Positions 50,250-58,589 of a stretch of 64,000 nucleotides of DNA are shown here, piece by piece (positions within the stretch are counted from its first letter, which is position 1; each line of letters opens with the position of its first letter). The notes beneath the pieces are model-generated. The model ran no database searches. It had not been told where the DNA came from and saw only the letters and a list, made by a program, of their open reading frames with translations. Source of the stretch: Larkinella rosea (GTDB taxonomy: Bacteria; Bacteroidota; Bacteroidia; Cytophagales; Spirosomataceae). Where the stretch lies: assembly GCF_003858635.1 (NCBI RefSeq), contig NZ_RQJO01000008.1, positions 1,674,001-1,738,000 on the forward strand, written 5' to 3'. A program made the translations under genes and the position numbers.

Positions 50250-52151
50250 ATGATTGAAAGACCCCTGACCGACTGGTTGCCGCTGACGATGAAAGAAGTC
50301 GAGAAACGCGGCTGGGATGAAGTAGATATTGTGCTGGTGTCAGGGGATGCGTACGTCGATCACCCGGCGTTTGGAACCGCCGTGATTGGCCGGATTATGG
50401 AAAGTGAGGGATTCCGTGTCGCCATCATTGCTCAGCCCAACTGGAAAGATGATCTGAGGGATTTCAGGAAATTTGGCAAACCGAAGTATTTCTTCGGCGT
50501 CACGGCCGGTTGTATGGATTCGATGGTGAATCATTACACCGCCAACAAACGCCTGCGTTCCAACGACTCCTACACCCCCGGTGGCGAAGCCGGTTTTCGT
50601 CCCGATTACGCGACGATTGTCTATACCAAAATCCTGAAAGAATTATTTCCCGATGTGCCGGTTTTGCTCGGTGGCATCGAAGCTTCGCTGCGCCGGGTGA
50701 CGCACTACGACTACTGGCAGGACAAACTGATGCCGTCGATTCTGGTGGATGCCGGGGCCGATATGCTGGTGTACGGCATGGGCGAACAACCGCTGCGCGA
50801 AATCCTGAAACTGGCGCGGCAGGGCGTACCGTTCTCGTCGATGCGGAATATCAACCAGGTGGCTTTTCTACACGACGGCGACACCGAACTGCAGGAGTAT
50901 AACAACTGGAGCACCGTCGAGCTGGCGAGCCATGAGGTTTGTCTGGAGGATAAAATCAAGTACGCGGCCAACTTCAAAATTGTTGAGGTGGAGTCGAATA
51001 AGTGGCAAGCCAACCGGATTACGCAGCAGGTGGGCAACCAGATTCTGGTGATCAATCCGCCGTTCAAGACGATGGAAGAAGCCGAAATCGACAAGTCGTT
51101 CGATTTGCCGTATACGCGGATGCCGCACCCGAAATACAAAAAACGCGGCCCGATTCCGGCTTACGACATGATCAAATTTTCGGTCAACATGCACCGGGGT
51201 TGTTTCGGCGGTTGTAGTTTTTGCACGATTTCGGCGCATCAGGGCAAGTTTATTGCGTCGCGGAGCGAAACGTCGGTGCTGAAAGAAGTCGAGGAAATCA
51301 CGAAGCACCCGGAGTTCAAGGGCTACATTTCGGATCTGGGCGGACCATCGGCCAATATGTACAAGATGAAAGGCAAGGACGAAGCGATCTGCGCCCGCTG
51401 CCAGAGTCCGAGTTGCATTCATCCGGTGATTTGCTCGAACCTCGATACGTCGCACAAACCGATGACGGAGTTATACCGCAAGGTCGACGCCAATCCGGCC
51501 ATCAAAAAGGCGTTTGTCGGCTCGGGCGTGCGGTACGATCTGCTGGTCGATGACTTCAACAAAAACAACCAGGACGGCAACCACGACGAATACATGGAGC
51601 AACTCGTCACCCGGCACGTCTCGGGCCGGTTGAAAGTGGCCCCCGAACATACGTCGGACGATACGCTGCGGGTGATGCGGAAACCGTCGTTCAAATATTT
51701 TAAACTCTTCAAGCAGAAGTACGACAAGATTCAGGAGAAATACGGCCTGAAACAACCGCTGATTCCGTACTTCATTTCGTCGCACCCCGGTTGCGAGGAG
51801 CAGGATATGGCCAATCTGGCGGCTGAAACGAAGGACCTGGGCTTCCAGCTCGAGCAGGTGCAGGATTTTACACCCACACCGATGACGGTGGCCGAAGTGA
51901 TTTACTATTCAGGGGTTCACCCGTATACGCTGAAACCGGTCAAAACCGCCAAAACCCGGGAAGAAAAGAAGACTCAGAACAACTATTTTTTCTGGTACAA
52001 ACCTGAATACAAAAACTGGATTCGCGATCGCCTGACCAAGCTCAATCGGCCGGATTTGCTGGAACGACTGCTGGGAAGTGCCAAGAAAGAAAATACCGGC
52101 AAGTACACGGGAAATTACAACGGCCGGAAAAAAGCAACGAAGAAGTTTTAA
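50250..52151 (+). CDS. YgiQ family radical SAM protein
   Basis: A 633-residue protein of the UPF0313/YgiQ group. The N-terminal domain ('VSGDAYVDHPAFGTAVIGRI', 'GVTAGCMDSMVNHYTANKRL') resembles a cobalamin-type fold. The radical SAM cluster site is C318-F-G-G-C322-S-F-C325 followed by 'TISAHQGKFIASRS'. The segment with 'CARCQSPSCIHPVIC' adds further cysteines. The Lys-rich tail suggests contact with nucleic acid. The reaction is unknown. A strong terminator follows. Confidence 0.92.
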   Translation: MIERPLTDWLPLTMKEVEKRGWDEVDIVLVSGDAYVDHPAFGTAVIGRIMESEGFRVAIIAQPNWKDDLRDFRKFGKPKYFFGVTAGCMDSMVNHYTANKRLRSNDSYTPGGEAGFRPDYATIVYTKILKELFPDVPVLLGGIEASLRRVTHYDYWQDKLMPSILVDAGADMLVYGMGEQPLREILKLARQGVPFSSMRNINQVAFLHDGDTELQEYNNWSTVELASHEVCLEDKIKYAANFKIVEVESNKWQANRITQQVGNQILVINPPFKTMEEAEIDKSFDLPYTRMPHPKYKKRGPIPAYDMIKFSVNMHRGCFGGCSFCTISAHQGKFIASRSETSVLKEVEEITKHPEFKGYISDLGGPSANMYKMKGKDEAICARCQSPSCIHPVICSNLDTSHKPMTELYRKVDANPAIKKAFVGSGVRYDLLVDDFNKNNQDGNHDEYMEQLVTRHVSGRLKVAPEHTSDDTLRVMRKPSFKYFKLFKQKYDKIQEKYGLKQPLIPYFISSHPGCEEQDMANLAAETKDLGFQLEQVQDFTPTPMTVAEVIYYSGVHPYTLKPVKTAKTREEKKTQNNYFFWYKPEYKNWIRDRLTKLNRPDLLERLLGSAKKENTGKYTGNYNGRKKATKKF

Positions 52152-52167
52152 CGTTTGATCTTCCTAC

Positions 52168-52212
52168 AAAAAAAGTCCCGGACGGTTTTAAAAACCATCC
52201 GGGACTTTTTTA
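52168..52212. terminator. Bidirectional rho-independent terminator
   Basis: AAAAAAGTCCCGGACGGTTT pairs with its near-complement, leaving T-runs on both strands. It serves both the YgiQ gene and icd, which converge here. Confidence 0.93.
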
Positions 52213-52226
52213 TTCAAGGCTGAGAA

Positions 52227-53447
52227 TTAACCCAGTTTCACTTTCAGGTTCTGATCCAGTGCTTCCAGGAAATCTTCGGTGTTGAGGTAATGCTCACCAG
52301 CCACCAGTTTGGTACCAGCCGGGAACGCCGACAAGGCCAGATCCTTCGTCATTTTGCCGCTTTCCACGGTTTCGATACAAACCGCTTCCAGCGCGTTGGA
52401 GAAGTCGATCAGTGGCTGGTTGCCGTCCAGTTTGCCCCGGAACGCCAGACCACGCGTCCAGGCGAAAATCGACGCTATCGGGTTGGTCGACGTTGGACGC
52501 CCTTTCTGGTGTTCACGGTAGTGGCGCGTAACAGTTCCGTGAGCCGCTTCGGCTTCCATCGTTTTGCCGTCGGGCGTAACGAGTACGGACGTCATCAAAC
52601 CGAGTGAACCAAAGCCCTGGGCAACGGTATCCGACTGAACGTCACCGTCGTAGTTTTTACACGCCCAGACAAAGTTGCCTTCCCATTTCAGGGCCGAAGC
52701 CACCATGTCATCGATCAGGCGGTGTTCGTAGTGAACGCCTTTTTCTTTGAATTCGGCTTCGTAAATTTCCTGGAAAATATCCTTGAAACGACCGTCGTAT
52801 TTCTTTAGAATCGTGTTTTTGGTCGAGAGGTACAACGGCCACTTTTTCTGCAACGCCATGTTGAAACACGCGTGCGCAAAACCACGGATGGATTCGTCGA
52901 CGTTGTACATGCCCATGGCAACGCCCGGTCCCTGGAAGTTATATACTTCGTATTCCTGCACGGTTCCGTCTTCGCCTTCGAACTTCATCGTCAGCTTGCC
53001 TTTGCCCGGCACGATGAAATCCGTGGCGCGGTATTGGTCACCGAACGCGTGCCGACCGACGATGATCGGGGCCGACCAGTTGGTTACCAGACGCGGAACA
53101 TTATTGATGACAATCGGCTCGCGGAAAACCGTACCGTCCAGAATGTTCCGGATGGTGCCGTTTGGCGATTTCCACATTTGTTTCAGATTGAATTCTTTGA
53201 CGCGGTCTTCGTCCGGCGTGATGGTGGCGCATTTGATTCCGACACCGTATTCTTTGATGGCATTGGCGGCATCGATCGTCACCTGGTCGTTAGTCTCATC
53301 GCGGTATTCAACGCCCAAATCGTAGTATTTGATGTCAACGTCGATGTACGGCAGAATGAGTTTGTCTTTGATAAACTTCCAGATAATTCGGGTCATTTCG
53401 TCACCATCCAGTTCGACAACCGGATTTGCCACTTTAATTTTCTCCAT
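52227..53447 (-). CDS. icd: NADP-dependent isocitrate dehydrogenase
   Basis: A 406-residue enzyme of the eukaryote-like (subfamily II) type: '[20 protein letters not shown]', '[20 protein letters not shown]', '[19 protein letters not shown]', and '[20 protein letters not shown]' with the Mg-binding Asp residues, then '[20 protein letters not shown]' for NADP binding. It makes 2-oxoglutarate and NADPH in the TCA cycle. Its probable promoter lies in a 41-bp sequence that is repeated on the far side of the adjacent toxin-antitoxin module. Confidence 0.97.
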   Translation of the reverse strand: MEKIKVANPVVELDGDEMTRIIWKFIKDKLILPYIDVDIKYYDLGVEYRDETNDQVTIDAANAIKEYGVGIKCATITPDEDRVKEFNLKQMWKSPNGTIRNILDGTVFREPIVINNVPRLVTNWSAPIIVGRHAFGDQYRATDFIVPGKGKLTMKFEGEDGTVQEYEVYNFQGPGVAMGMYNVDESIRGFAHACFNMALQKKWPLYLSTKNTILKKYDGRFKDIFQEIYEAEFKEKGVHYEHRLIDDMVASALKWEGNFVWACKNYDGDVQSDTVAQGFGSLGLMTSVLVTPDGKTMEAEAAHGTVTRHYREHQKGRPTSTNPIASIFAWTRGLAFRGKLDGNQPLIDFSNALEAVCIETVESGKMTKDLALSAFPAGTKLVAGEHYLNTEDFLEALDQNLKVKLG

Positions 53448-53486
53448 TGGTTTATATCAATCAAGTGAAACGTTACAGGAAATCAG

Positions 53487-53527
53487 CCGCAAAGGTAACA
53501 ATTCTGGGCGTAACGGGAAACGAAAGC
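53487..53527. repeat. 41-bp direct repeat, copy 1 (icd side)
   Basis: Starts CCGCAAAGGTAACAATTCTG and ends GAAACGAAAGC; identical over all 41 bases to 54212-54252. On the minus strand it contains TACCTTTG, a -7 box placed about 43 bases before the icd start codon. It is therefore both the icd promoter region and one boundary of the toxin-antitoxin cassette. Confidence 0.95.
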
Positions 53528-53572
53528 CAATGAATCAAATGGAGCTGGGGGATTCGACGAAAGAAATAGAAA

Positions 53573-53959
53573 TTACCAAAGCCACCGAACGGGATATTTG
53601 GAAATATTGCTGTCTTTTGAAATGAATGTCATCCCTTCAACAATGCACTGTGCAATCAATAATCGATCAAATGGATCGCGATGGTGCATTTCCAACGTCA
53701 GGAGTGTCTGGGTGCGCTGGAAAGTAATCGGTAATAATTCAAAACCGTTCTGGTCGATCAGAGTAAGCAAGTTGTCGTAACCCGGTTTGAAAGTAAGTGT
53801 GCCGAGTTTCATTTTGATTGCCATCTCCCATAAACTTACGACGCTTACAAATGAACTATTCTCGCTATTTTCAATTTCCGTTCGGGCTGGGATAGATAAG
53901 TCTTTTTTGTTGCCATTGAGAAACCAAATGAGCGTGTGCGTATCCAGAAGTAAATCCAT
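53573..53959 (-). CDS. PIN-domain toxin (VapC-like)
   Basis: A 128-residue PIN ribonuclease: first acidic site D6 in 'MDLLLDTHTLIWFLNG', Glu in 'VSVVSLWEMAIKMKLG', and the distal Asp pair in 'HHRDPFDRLLIAQCIVEGM', then 'FISKDSNISKYPV'. The set is complete, so it should be active. It belongs to the type II toxin group in which the toxin cleaves RNA and is neutralised by the protein encoded just upstream. Start and antitoxin stop overlap by one base (TAATG). Confidence 0.92.
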   Translation of the reverse strand: MDLLLDTHTLIWFLNGNKKDLSIPARTEIENSENSSFVSVVSLWEMAIKMKLGTLTFKPGYDNLLTLIDQNGFELLPITFQRTQTLLTLEMHHRDPFDRLLIAQCIVEGMTFISKDSNISKYPVRWLW

Positions 53960-54165
53960 TACATATAATCGGCGAAGTCGTCCAGCGGTTTGTCAAACTC
54001 CGGTGAGATTTCGAATTGACCCGTCGCGCTGCCAAAAACCGGCCGTTTCTTTGGCTGGTCAGCTTTCTGCTGCTTTGCTTTCAGGAAATCAATAAAATCT
54101 TCAACCTCAGCCTGATAGGGAGCAGGGAGCGTCTGTAATTTTTTATAGAATTGCAGATACGTCAT
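53959..54165 (-). CDS. DUF2281-type antitoxin
   Basis: A 68-residue protein: 'FYKKLQTLPAPYQAEVEDFI' then 'DFLKAKQQ' is the DUF2281 helix pattern of VapB-like antitoxins, and the C-terminal half ('FGSATGQFEISPEFDKPLDD', 'FADYM') is the toxin-wrapping tail. It is translationally coupled to the toxin and preceded, 47 bases upstream, by the second copy of the 41-bp repeat, which supplies a TACCTTTG -7 box. Confidence 0.88.
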   Translation of the reverse strand: MTYLQFYKKLQTLPAPYQAEVEDFIDFLKAKQQKADQPKKRPVFGSATGQFEISPEFDKPLDDFADYM

Positions 54166-54211
54166 GGCTGAGTTTTCTGTTCAGATCGATTGAATTGCTG
54201 CCAGCGAACAC

Positions 54212-54252
54212 CCGCAAAGGTAACAATTCTGGGCGTAACGGGAAACGAAAGC
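54212..54252. repeat. 41-bp direct repeat, copy 2 (antitoxin side)
   Basis: Identical to 53487-53527, offset 725 bp. The TACCTTTG box on the minus strand would drive the antitoxin-toxin pair. Between the copies lie only the two toxin-antitoxin genes. Sequence homology stops sharply at both ends of the 41 bases. Confidence 0.95.
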
Positions 54253-54376
54253 GGAGGATTAGAATGGAAACGGAGGTTCGTTGGAATGGAGGCTGCTACA
54301 TCACTTCATGAATTACGCGAATTGTGCCCAACGGGTTATCATCAACGTATTTTTTACTGATTAAAAAGATAAACCG

Positions 54377-55627
54377 TCAACTTGTCCATTGGGGTGGGTT
54401 CGGGCGTTTAAGCCCGGTTTTCTTTACCTGCATTGCTACCCACCAGAACAGGCTGGCCGAAACCGCACAAAGCCCCATGACCAGGAGCCAGAGCATCGGA
54501 AAACCAGCCCCGGCCACCACCTGCGAGCCAATGGCCGGGGCCGTAATCTGGGCGACGGCGTACGCCATGGAATACAACGCCAAATATTGCCCCCGGTTTT
54601 GGGAAGTAGCTCGTTCCACGGTGAACGACTGCATGAAGGGCATCGCCAGCATTTCGCCGAAGGTGTTGATAAAAACCGAAATAACCGCTAAAAATGGCCA
54701 AAACCCAGCATTCAACAGCAAATACGATAAGCCGACCAGCAATGCGCCAAAAGCGATAATGATCCCTTTCAGCCGGGCATACCGTTTTTCGACGGCGTAC
54801 ACCAGCGCCATCTCGGTGAACACAATCATCAGGCCGTTCATCGTCATCAGCAATCCAATTTCCGTTTCTTTCAGGTGTAAAACCTGCTTGAAATAGAGCG
54901 GAGCCATGCTGAACAACTGCCAGAAGCCAATGGCAAACAGAATGGTGGCCCCCACGAAAATCAGAAATAACCGGTCGCGGTAGGCCGACGAGCTTCCTTC
55001 AGCGGGCCGTTCGGTTTCGTTGGTTGCCGCCACGGATCGATCGGGAACCGGTAAGTACGCCCGCAACACGCCCGCAGCCACGATGCAGGTCAGGCCGTCG
55101 ACCCAGAACAAAAGCCGGTAATCGATGCCCGCCAGGTAGCCGCCCAAACCGCCCCCGAGCGACCAGCCGAGGTTGATCGCCAGCCGGTTGAGCGAGTAGG
55201 CGCGGGTGCGGTTTTCGGGGACGCTGTAATACGCAATGGCCGACGACACCGCCGGGCGAAAGGCATCGCCCAGCAGCGTGTAGACGAACACCACGCCACA
55301 CATCGTGTAAAAGTTGTGCGCGAACTGTAAGAATATCAGGAAGAAACCGGAAATCAGCAGGCTGAAAAACTGGATGGGGTAGAACCCGAACTGGTCGGAA
55401 AGCCGCCCGCCCAGAAACGTGCCAACCAGCGCGCCAGCCCCGTAAACCGCCATCACCATACCGGCTTCCGTGACGCTGTAATGCAGGTGCTGCGTCAGGT
55501 AGAGCGTCAGATACGGCAGCACCATCGTACCGGAGCGGTTGATGAGCATGACTCCACCCAGCAACCACACCGGCGCGGGCAAGCCCCGGTACGCATCCCG
55601 ATACAAACGCAAACTACGGCCAATCAT
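54377..55627 (-). CDS. MFS transporter
   Basis: A 416-residue protein with twelve predicted helices. The loop 2-3 signature is 'GTFLGGRLSDQFGFYPIQ' (GxLxDrxGrr-like) and a loop-4 region 'SVPENRTRAYSLNRLAINLG' is typical of the drug/sugar efflux group. A hydrophilic loop (about residues 195-215) separates the two halves. The substrate is unknown; no regulator or pathway gene is adjacent. The C-terminus is Pro-rich and probably cytoplasmic. Confidence 0.88.
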   Translation of the reverse strand: MIGRSLRLYRDAYRGLPAPVWLLGGVMLINRSGTMVLPYLTLYLTQHLHYSVTEAGMVMAVYGAGALVGTFLGGRLSDQFGFYPIQFFSLLISGFFLIFLQFAHNFYTMCGVVFVYTLLGDAFRPAVSSAIAYYSVPENRTRAYSLNRLAINLGWSLGGGLGGYLAGIDYRLLFWVDGLTCIVAAGVLRAYLPVPDRSVAATNETERPAEGSSSAYRDRLFLIFVGATILFAIGFWQLFSMAPLYFKQVLHLKETEIGLLMTMNGLMIVFTEMALVYAVEKRYARLKGIIIAFGALLVGLSYLLLNAGFWPFLAVISVFINTFGEMLAMPFMQSFTVERATSQNRGQYLALYSMAYAVAQITAPAIGSQVVAGAGFPMLWLLVMGLCAVSASLFWWVAMQVKKTGLKRPNPPQWTS

Positions 55628-55687
55628 GACCGCAAAGGTCAGCGGTTGGCAGGGAATAAAAAAGAAGGATTGCGTATACGGCCGCGA

Positions 55688-56326
55688 TTATTTCTTCGCC
55701 AGTTCCTGCAGGCGAATGTTCCGCCAGCGGACTTCCATGGGGCGCTGCACTTTGGTGCCGTGAACCTGCAGGGCGATAAAACCGCTCGTGGCCAGCGTAT
55801 CGGTGTAGTCGGTGGTTTGGACGCCGTTCAGGAAGATCTTCACCTTTTTGCCCATTGCTTCGATCCGGTATTTGTTCCAGTCGAATTTTTTGAAGGCTTT
55901 TTGTCCCGTTGGGTTGTTTTTCAGATCGACCAGCCAGCCGCGCCGGGCTTCGTCGTATAAACCGCCACTCCAGGCACGGGCCGCCGGGTCGATCTCGGCC
56001 TGGTAGCCGTGAACACGGCCGTTTTTGAAATCGGGGCGGCTTTCACTCCGAAACTGAATACCGGAATTCATGCCCGTATCGACTTTTACTTCCAGTTCCA
56101 GAATAAAATCGTCGTAATTTTTGTCGGTGCACAGGAAGGTATTCTGGGAACCGGGTTTCGAAATGCCGACCACTTCGCCGTTCTCGACGCGGTAGTCGTT
56201 TTTAACCTGCTCCCCGCGAATCGTCCAGCCGGTGAAGTCTTTCCCGTTGAAGAGTTTGACCCATTTTTCTTTCTGGAATGAGCAGAGAATGAGGGGGATG
56301 GAGAACGCGATGAGGAGTTTTTTCAT
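55688..56326 (-). CDS. DUF1080 (3-keto-disaccharide hydrolase family) protein
   Basis: A 212-residue exported protein with signal sequence/lipobox-like 'FSIPLILCSF' (Cys about 15). The concanavalin-like domain shows 'WVKLFNGKDFTGWTIRG', 'YDDFILELEVKVDTGMNSGI', 'QFRSESRPDFKNGRVHGYQA', 'GGLYDEARRGWL' and 'FDWNKYRIEAMGKKVKIFLN'. Members have been shown to cleave 3-keto-glycosides. With the GMC/subunit 3 pair at 0.6-3 kb the genome encodes both steps of a 3-keto-glycoside route; the link here is inference from families. Confidence 0.9.
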   Translation of the reverse strand: MKKLLIAFSIPLILCSFQKEKWVKLFNGKDFTGWTIRGEQVKNDYRVENGEVVGISKPGSQNTFLCTDKNYDDFILELEVKVDTGMNSGIQFRSESRPDFKNGRVHGYQAEIDPAARAWSGGLYDEARRGWLVDLKNNPTGQKAFKKFDWNKYRIEAMGKKVKIFLNGVQTTDYTDTLATSGFIALQVHGTKVQRPMEVRWRNIRLQELAKK

Positions 56327-56343
56327 GAGTTTAAAAAGAATTG

Positions 56344-56436
56344 TTTCGCAGAGTTTAGCGGAGTAAGATAGAGTTACGCGGAGAAAATGATAATAAACTC
56401 CGCTTAACTCCCTTTACTCTGCTAAACTCTGCGAAA
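56344..56436. repeat. Inverted repeat with ~10-bp internal step
   Basis: Arms 56344-56383 and 56398-56436 pair at about 34 of 39 positions. The internal words AGAGTTTAGC, GGAGTAAGAT and AGAGTTACGC recur every 10 bases. It fills most of the gap between two minus-strand genes. Confidence 0.8.
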
Positions 56437-56449
56437 TAGCTCTTTCTAC

Positions 56450-57028
56450 TCACTCCGGATTCACAAAAATCTTCGGATCGGAGATTAGCTCGCGGTGTTC
56501 TTCCAGAAATTGTTTGAAAAGCCGGATCTCTTCGAGTTGTTTTTCAATGGGATGCGTCAGCGAATAACTCTCGACGTACACCTCTTTGAAATCGGTAATC
56601 AGGTATTCCATCAACCGGATGCCGCGTTTTTTCAGCGCGTGGAGGTACAGATTCTGGTGGTTGAACGCAAACCGGGGATGTTGGTACGATGCGGTGGTTT
56701 TAATATCGACGGCCTTGAATTTCCCGATCAGATCGACATAGCCGTAAAACAGCACGTCGTCGATTTCGTATTGGCAATACACCTGCGTTTCGACGATGGG
56801 GCGGGGCAGGTGTCGGCGAAACTTTTCGAGAATATCCGGGTTGAACCGTTCCTCTTCCTCGCCCTTGATCACGGCATCTTCAAACCGCACTCCGCGTTCC
56901 TGCGCCACCGTGGCCGGACCTTGAACCCGGTTGATGGTGTCGAGCAGTTGTTGCATGGTGAAATTTCCCCCGGACAGGTAACGGGAAAAGGTGTTCAGCA
57001 GGGTCGGGTAAAAGCGATACTTGATCAT
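56450..57028 (-). CDS. PD-(D/E)XK nuclease superfamily protein
   Basis: A 192-residue protein. A helical N-terminus ('YPTLLNTFSRYLSGGNF') and 'QERGVRFEDAVIKGEEEE' (the first conserved Glu) precede the catalytic core 'VLFYGYVDLIGKFKAVDIKT', where Asp and the D-x-K pair lie on consecutive strands, then 'FNHQNLYLHALKKRGIRLME' with the conserved Gln/Tyr helix of RecB/Cas4-like nucleases. It probably cuts DNA; no CRISPR or recombination partner is nearby. Single-domain stand-alone form. Confidence 0.72.
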   Translation of the reverse strand: MIKYRFYPTLLNTFSRYLSGGNFTMQQLLDTINRVQGPATVAQERGVRFEDAVIKGEEEERFNPDILEKFRRHLPRPIVETQVYCQYEIDDVLFYGYVDLIGKFKAVDIKTTASYQHPRFAFNHQNLYLHALKKRGIRLMEYLITDFKEVYVESYSLTHPIEKQLEEIRLFKQFLEEHRELISDPKIFVNPE

Positions 57029-57073
57029 GGTAACCAGGGAACACGGTTTGCCAGCGGAATTGTTCGCGGGTGG

Positions 57074-57517
57074 CTAATTCTTCACTACCAGTATGACGCC
57101 CAACACGATCAGCAGAACGCCCATCAATCGCCAGATGGTCAGGCCGTGTTCCTTGAAACCGAGCAAACCGTAATGATCGAGAATAACCGCTGCCAGCAAC
57201 TGACCTGCGACACTCAGACTGAGCAGGTTACCTGCTCCAATTCGCGGAACGGTAATGATCACCGTCGTGACGTAAACGGCACCCAGCAAACCGCCGGTCC
57301 ATTTCCACCAGCTGATTCCGCGCAGGGCGTCCATCGTGGGGACGGGGGCGCGAAGCGCCAGACTAATCACGGTCAACACCACAAAACCGGAGCCGAACGA
57401 GATCAGAGCCGCCTGAATGGGATGGGAAACCGCCTGCCGCAACTGCGAGTTAACGCCCGATTGCACACTCGTCGCAATCCCGACCAGAAAGGCAAAAATG
57501 AAGTAAATTAGGTTCAT
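57074..57517 (-). CDS. DMT family transporter (YdcZ/DUF606)
   Basis: 147 residues from the ATG at 57517; the upstream Met at 57577 would translate the inverted repeat and is rejected. Five hydrophobic helices, with 'ATSVQSGVNSQLRQAVSHPI' then 'QAALISFGSGF' and 'VPRIGAGNLLSLSVAGQLLA' then 'AVILDHYGLLGF' matching the half-size DMT group that works as a dimer. The substrate is unknown. It lies downstream of manA on the same strand. Confidence 0.88.
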   Translation of the reverse strand: MNLIYFIFAFLVGIATSVQSGVNSQLRQAVSHPIQAALISFGSGFVVLTVISLALRAPVPTMDALRGISWWKWTGGLLGAVYVTTVIITVPRIGAGNLLSLSVAGQLLAAVILDHYGLLGFKEHGLTIWRLMGVLLIVLGVILVVKN

Positions 57518-57525
57518 AAAAAGAG

Positions 57526-57607
57526 GATGAAGGGAGGAAAGGGTAAAGGAAAGAAAGGAAAACGGAGTGAGTTCCATTTCTCCGTTTCTCCTTTCCTCCC
57601 TTCACCT
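57526..57607. repeat. Purine/pyrimidine inverted repeat (GGGAGGAAAGG words)
   Basis: The left arm (57526-57566, TGAAGGGAGGAAAGGGTAAA then AACGGAG) faces the right arm (57576-57607). It begins nine bases beyond the DMT start and ends one base before the manA stop codon (57609). Related to the element at 20865, 37 kb away. Confidence 0.8.
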
Positions 57608-57608
57608 T

Positions 57609-58586
57609 TTAAGGTACGTAGGATTCCAGCACCGTCATGTCGCCGTCGGGGAGGAGCGTGACCTGCTTGGCCGTGGCCGGAAGGAGCGCGCATTGGCCCA
57701 TTTTCAGCGGAATCCGGTAGCCGTCGCCGGTTTCGATGGTGAGCGAACCGCCTACACAAACCAGGATGACGAACGAATCCAGGTGCGTGTAATCGTGCAT
57801 TACTTCCTGGTCGAAATTCAGGACATTGGTAACAAAATAATCACTGGTAACGGCGTTGACGCTCGCATTCAGTTGCGGATCGTACTGCGTTTTGTAGTGA
57901 TCATAATGGGTATAGTTGATGGCGTCGACGGCCAGTTCGGTATGCAGTTCGCGCTTCTGTCCCTTGTCGTCGGTGCGGTCGAAGTCGTAAATCCGGTACG
58001 TAATGTCGGACGTTTGCTGGATTTCGGCCAGCAAAATACCTTTTCCGATGTAGTGAACGCGACCCGCTGGCAAAAAGAACACATCTCCGGCGCTAACCGG
58101 TTCGATGTTCAGCAGCTCCATCAGTGTATTGTCGGCGACGGCTTTCACGTATTCGTCCTTGGTCACTTCCCGATTAAAACCGGAGTTCAGCGTGGCACCT
58201 TCGTCGGCTTCGAGAATATACCACATTTCGGTTTTGCCGAAACTATTGTGTCGCTTTTTCGCCAGCTCGTCGTTCGGATGCACCTGAATCGAGAGGTCGT
58301 CGTTGGCGTCGATGAATTTCACCAGCAGCGGAAATTCGTTGCCAAACCGCTCGTAAACGTGTTTGCCGACCAGTTCTTCTTTATACTTTTCCAGCAGTTC
58401 CTGGAGGCTCTGGCCTTTCAGCGGACCTTCGGCTACGACGGAAATATTCCCCGCGACACCGGAAATCTCCCACGTCTCCCCGCAATTGGGCAGGGGTGAA
58501 AAATCTTTGCCCAGCACGGTTTTTATTTTCTGACCGCCCCAGATTTTATCTTTGAAAATGGTTTCGAACGTGAGTGGATATAGCAT
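57609..58586 (-). CDS. manA: Mannose-6-phosphate isomerase, class I
   Basis: A 325-residue cupin enzyme: 'FKDKIWGGQKIKTVLGKDF', the zinc-site motif 'DLSIQVHPNDELAKKRHNSF', 'GKTEMWYILEADEGA' (Glu ligand), and 'GDVFFLPAGRVHYIGKGILL' (His ligand) then 'AEIQQTSDITYRIYDFDR'. It interconverts fructose-6-phosphate and mannose-6-phosphate for glycan precursors. It follows the M20 gene by three bases and is part of the protease-M20-manA run. Confidence 0.95.
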   Translation of the reverse strand: MLYPLTFETIFKDKIWGGQKIKTVLGKDFSPLPNCGETWEISGVAGNISVVAEGPLKGQSLQELLEKYKEELVGKHVYERFGNEFPLLVKFIDANDDLSIQVHPNDELAKKRHNSFGKTEMWYILEADEGATLNSGFNREVTKDEYVKAVADNTLMELLNIEPVSAGDVFFLPAGRVHYIGKGILLAEIQQTSDITYRIYDFDRTDDKGQKRELHTELAVDAINYTHYDHYKTQYDPQLNASVNAVTSDYFVTNVLNFDQEVMHDYTHLDSFVILVCVGGSLTIETGDGYRIPLKMGQCALLPATAKQVTLLPDGDMTVLESYVP

Positions 58587-58589
58587 GGT

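Noticed and set aside
53487-54252. Toxin-antitoxin cassette as an insertion sequence
   Set aside because: No transposase and no terminal inverted repeats; only direct repeats.
56495-58499. Long plus-strand frames (338 and 310 codons)
   Set aside because: Opposite the PD-(D/E)XK, DMT and manA genes, which carry recognisable motifs.
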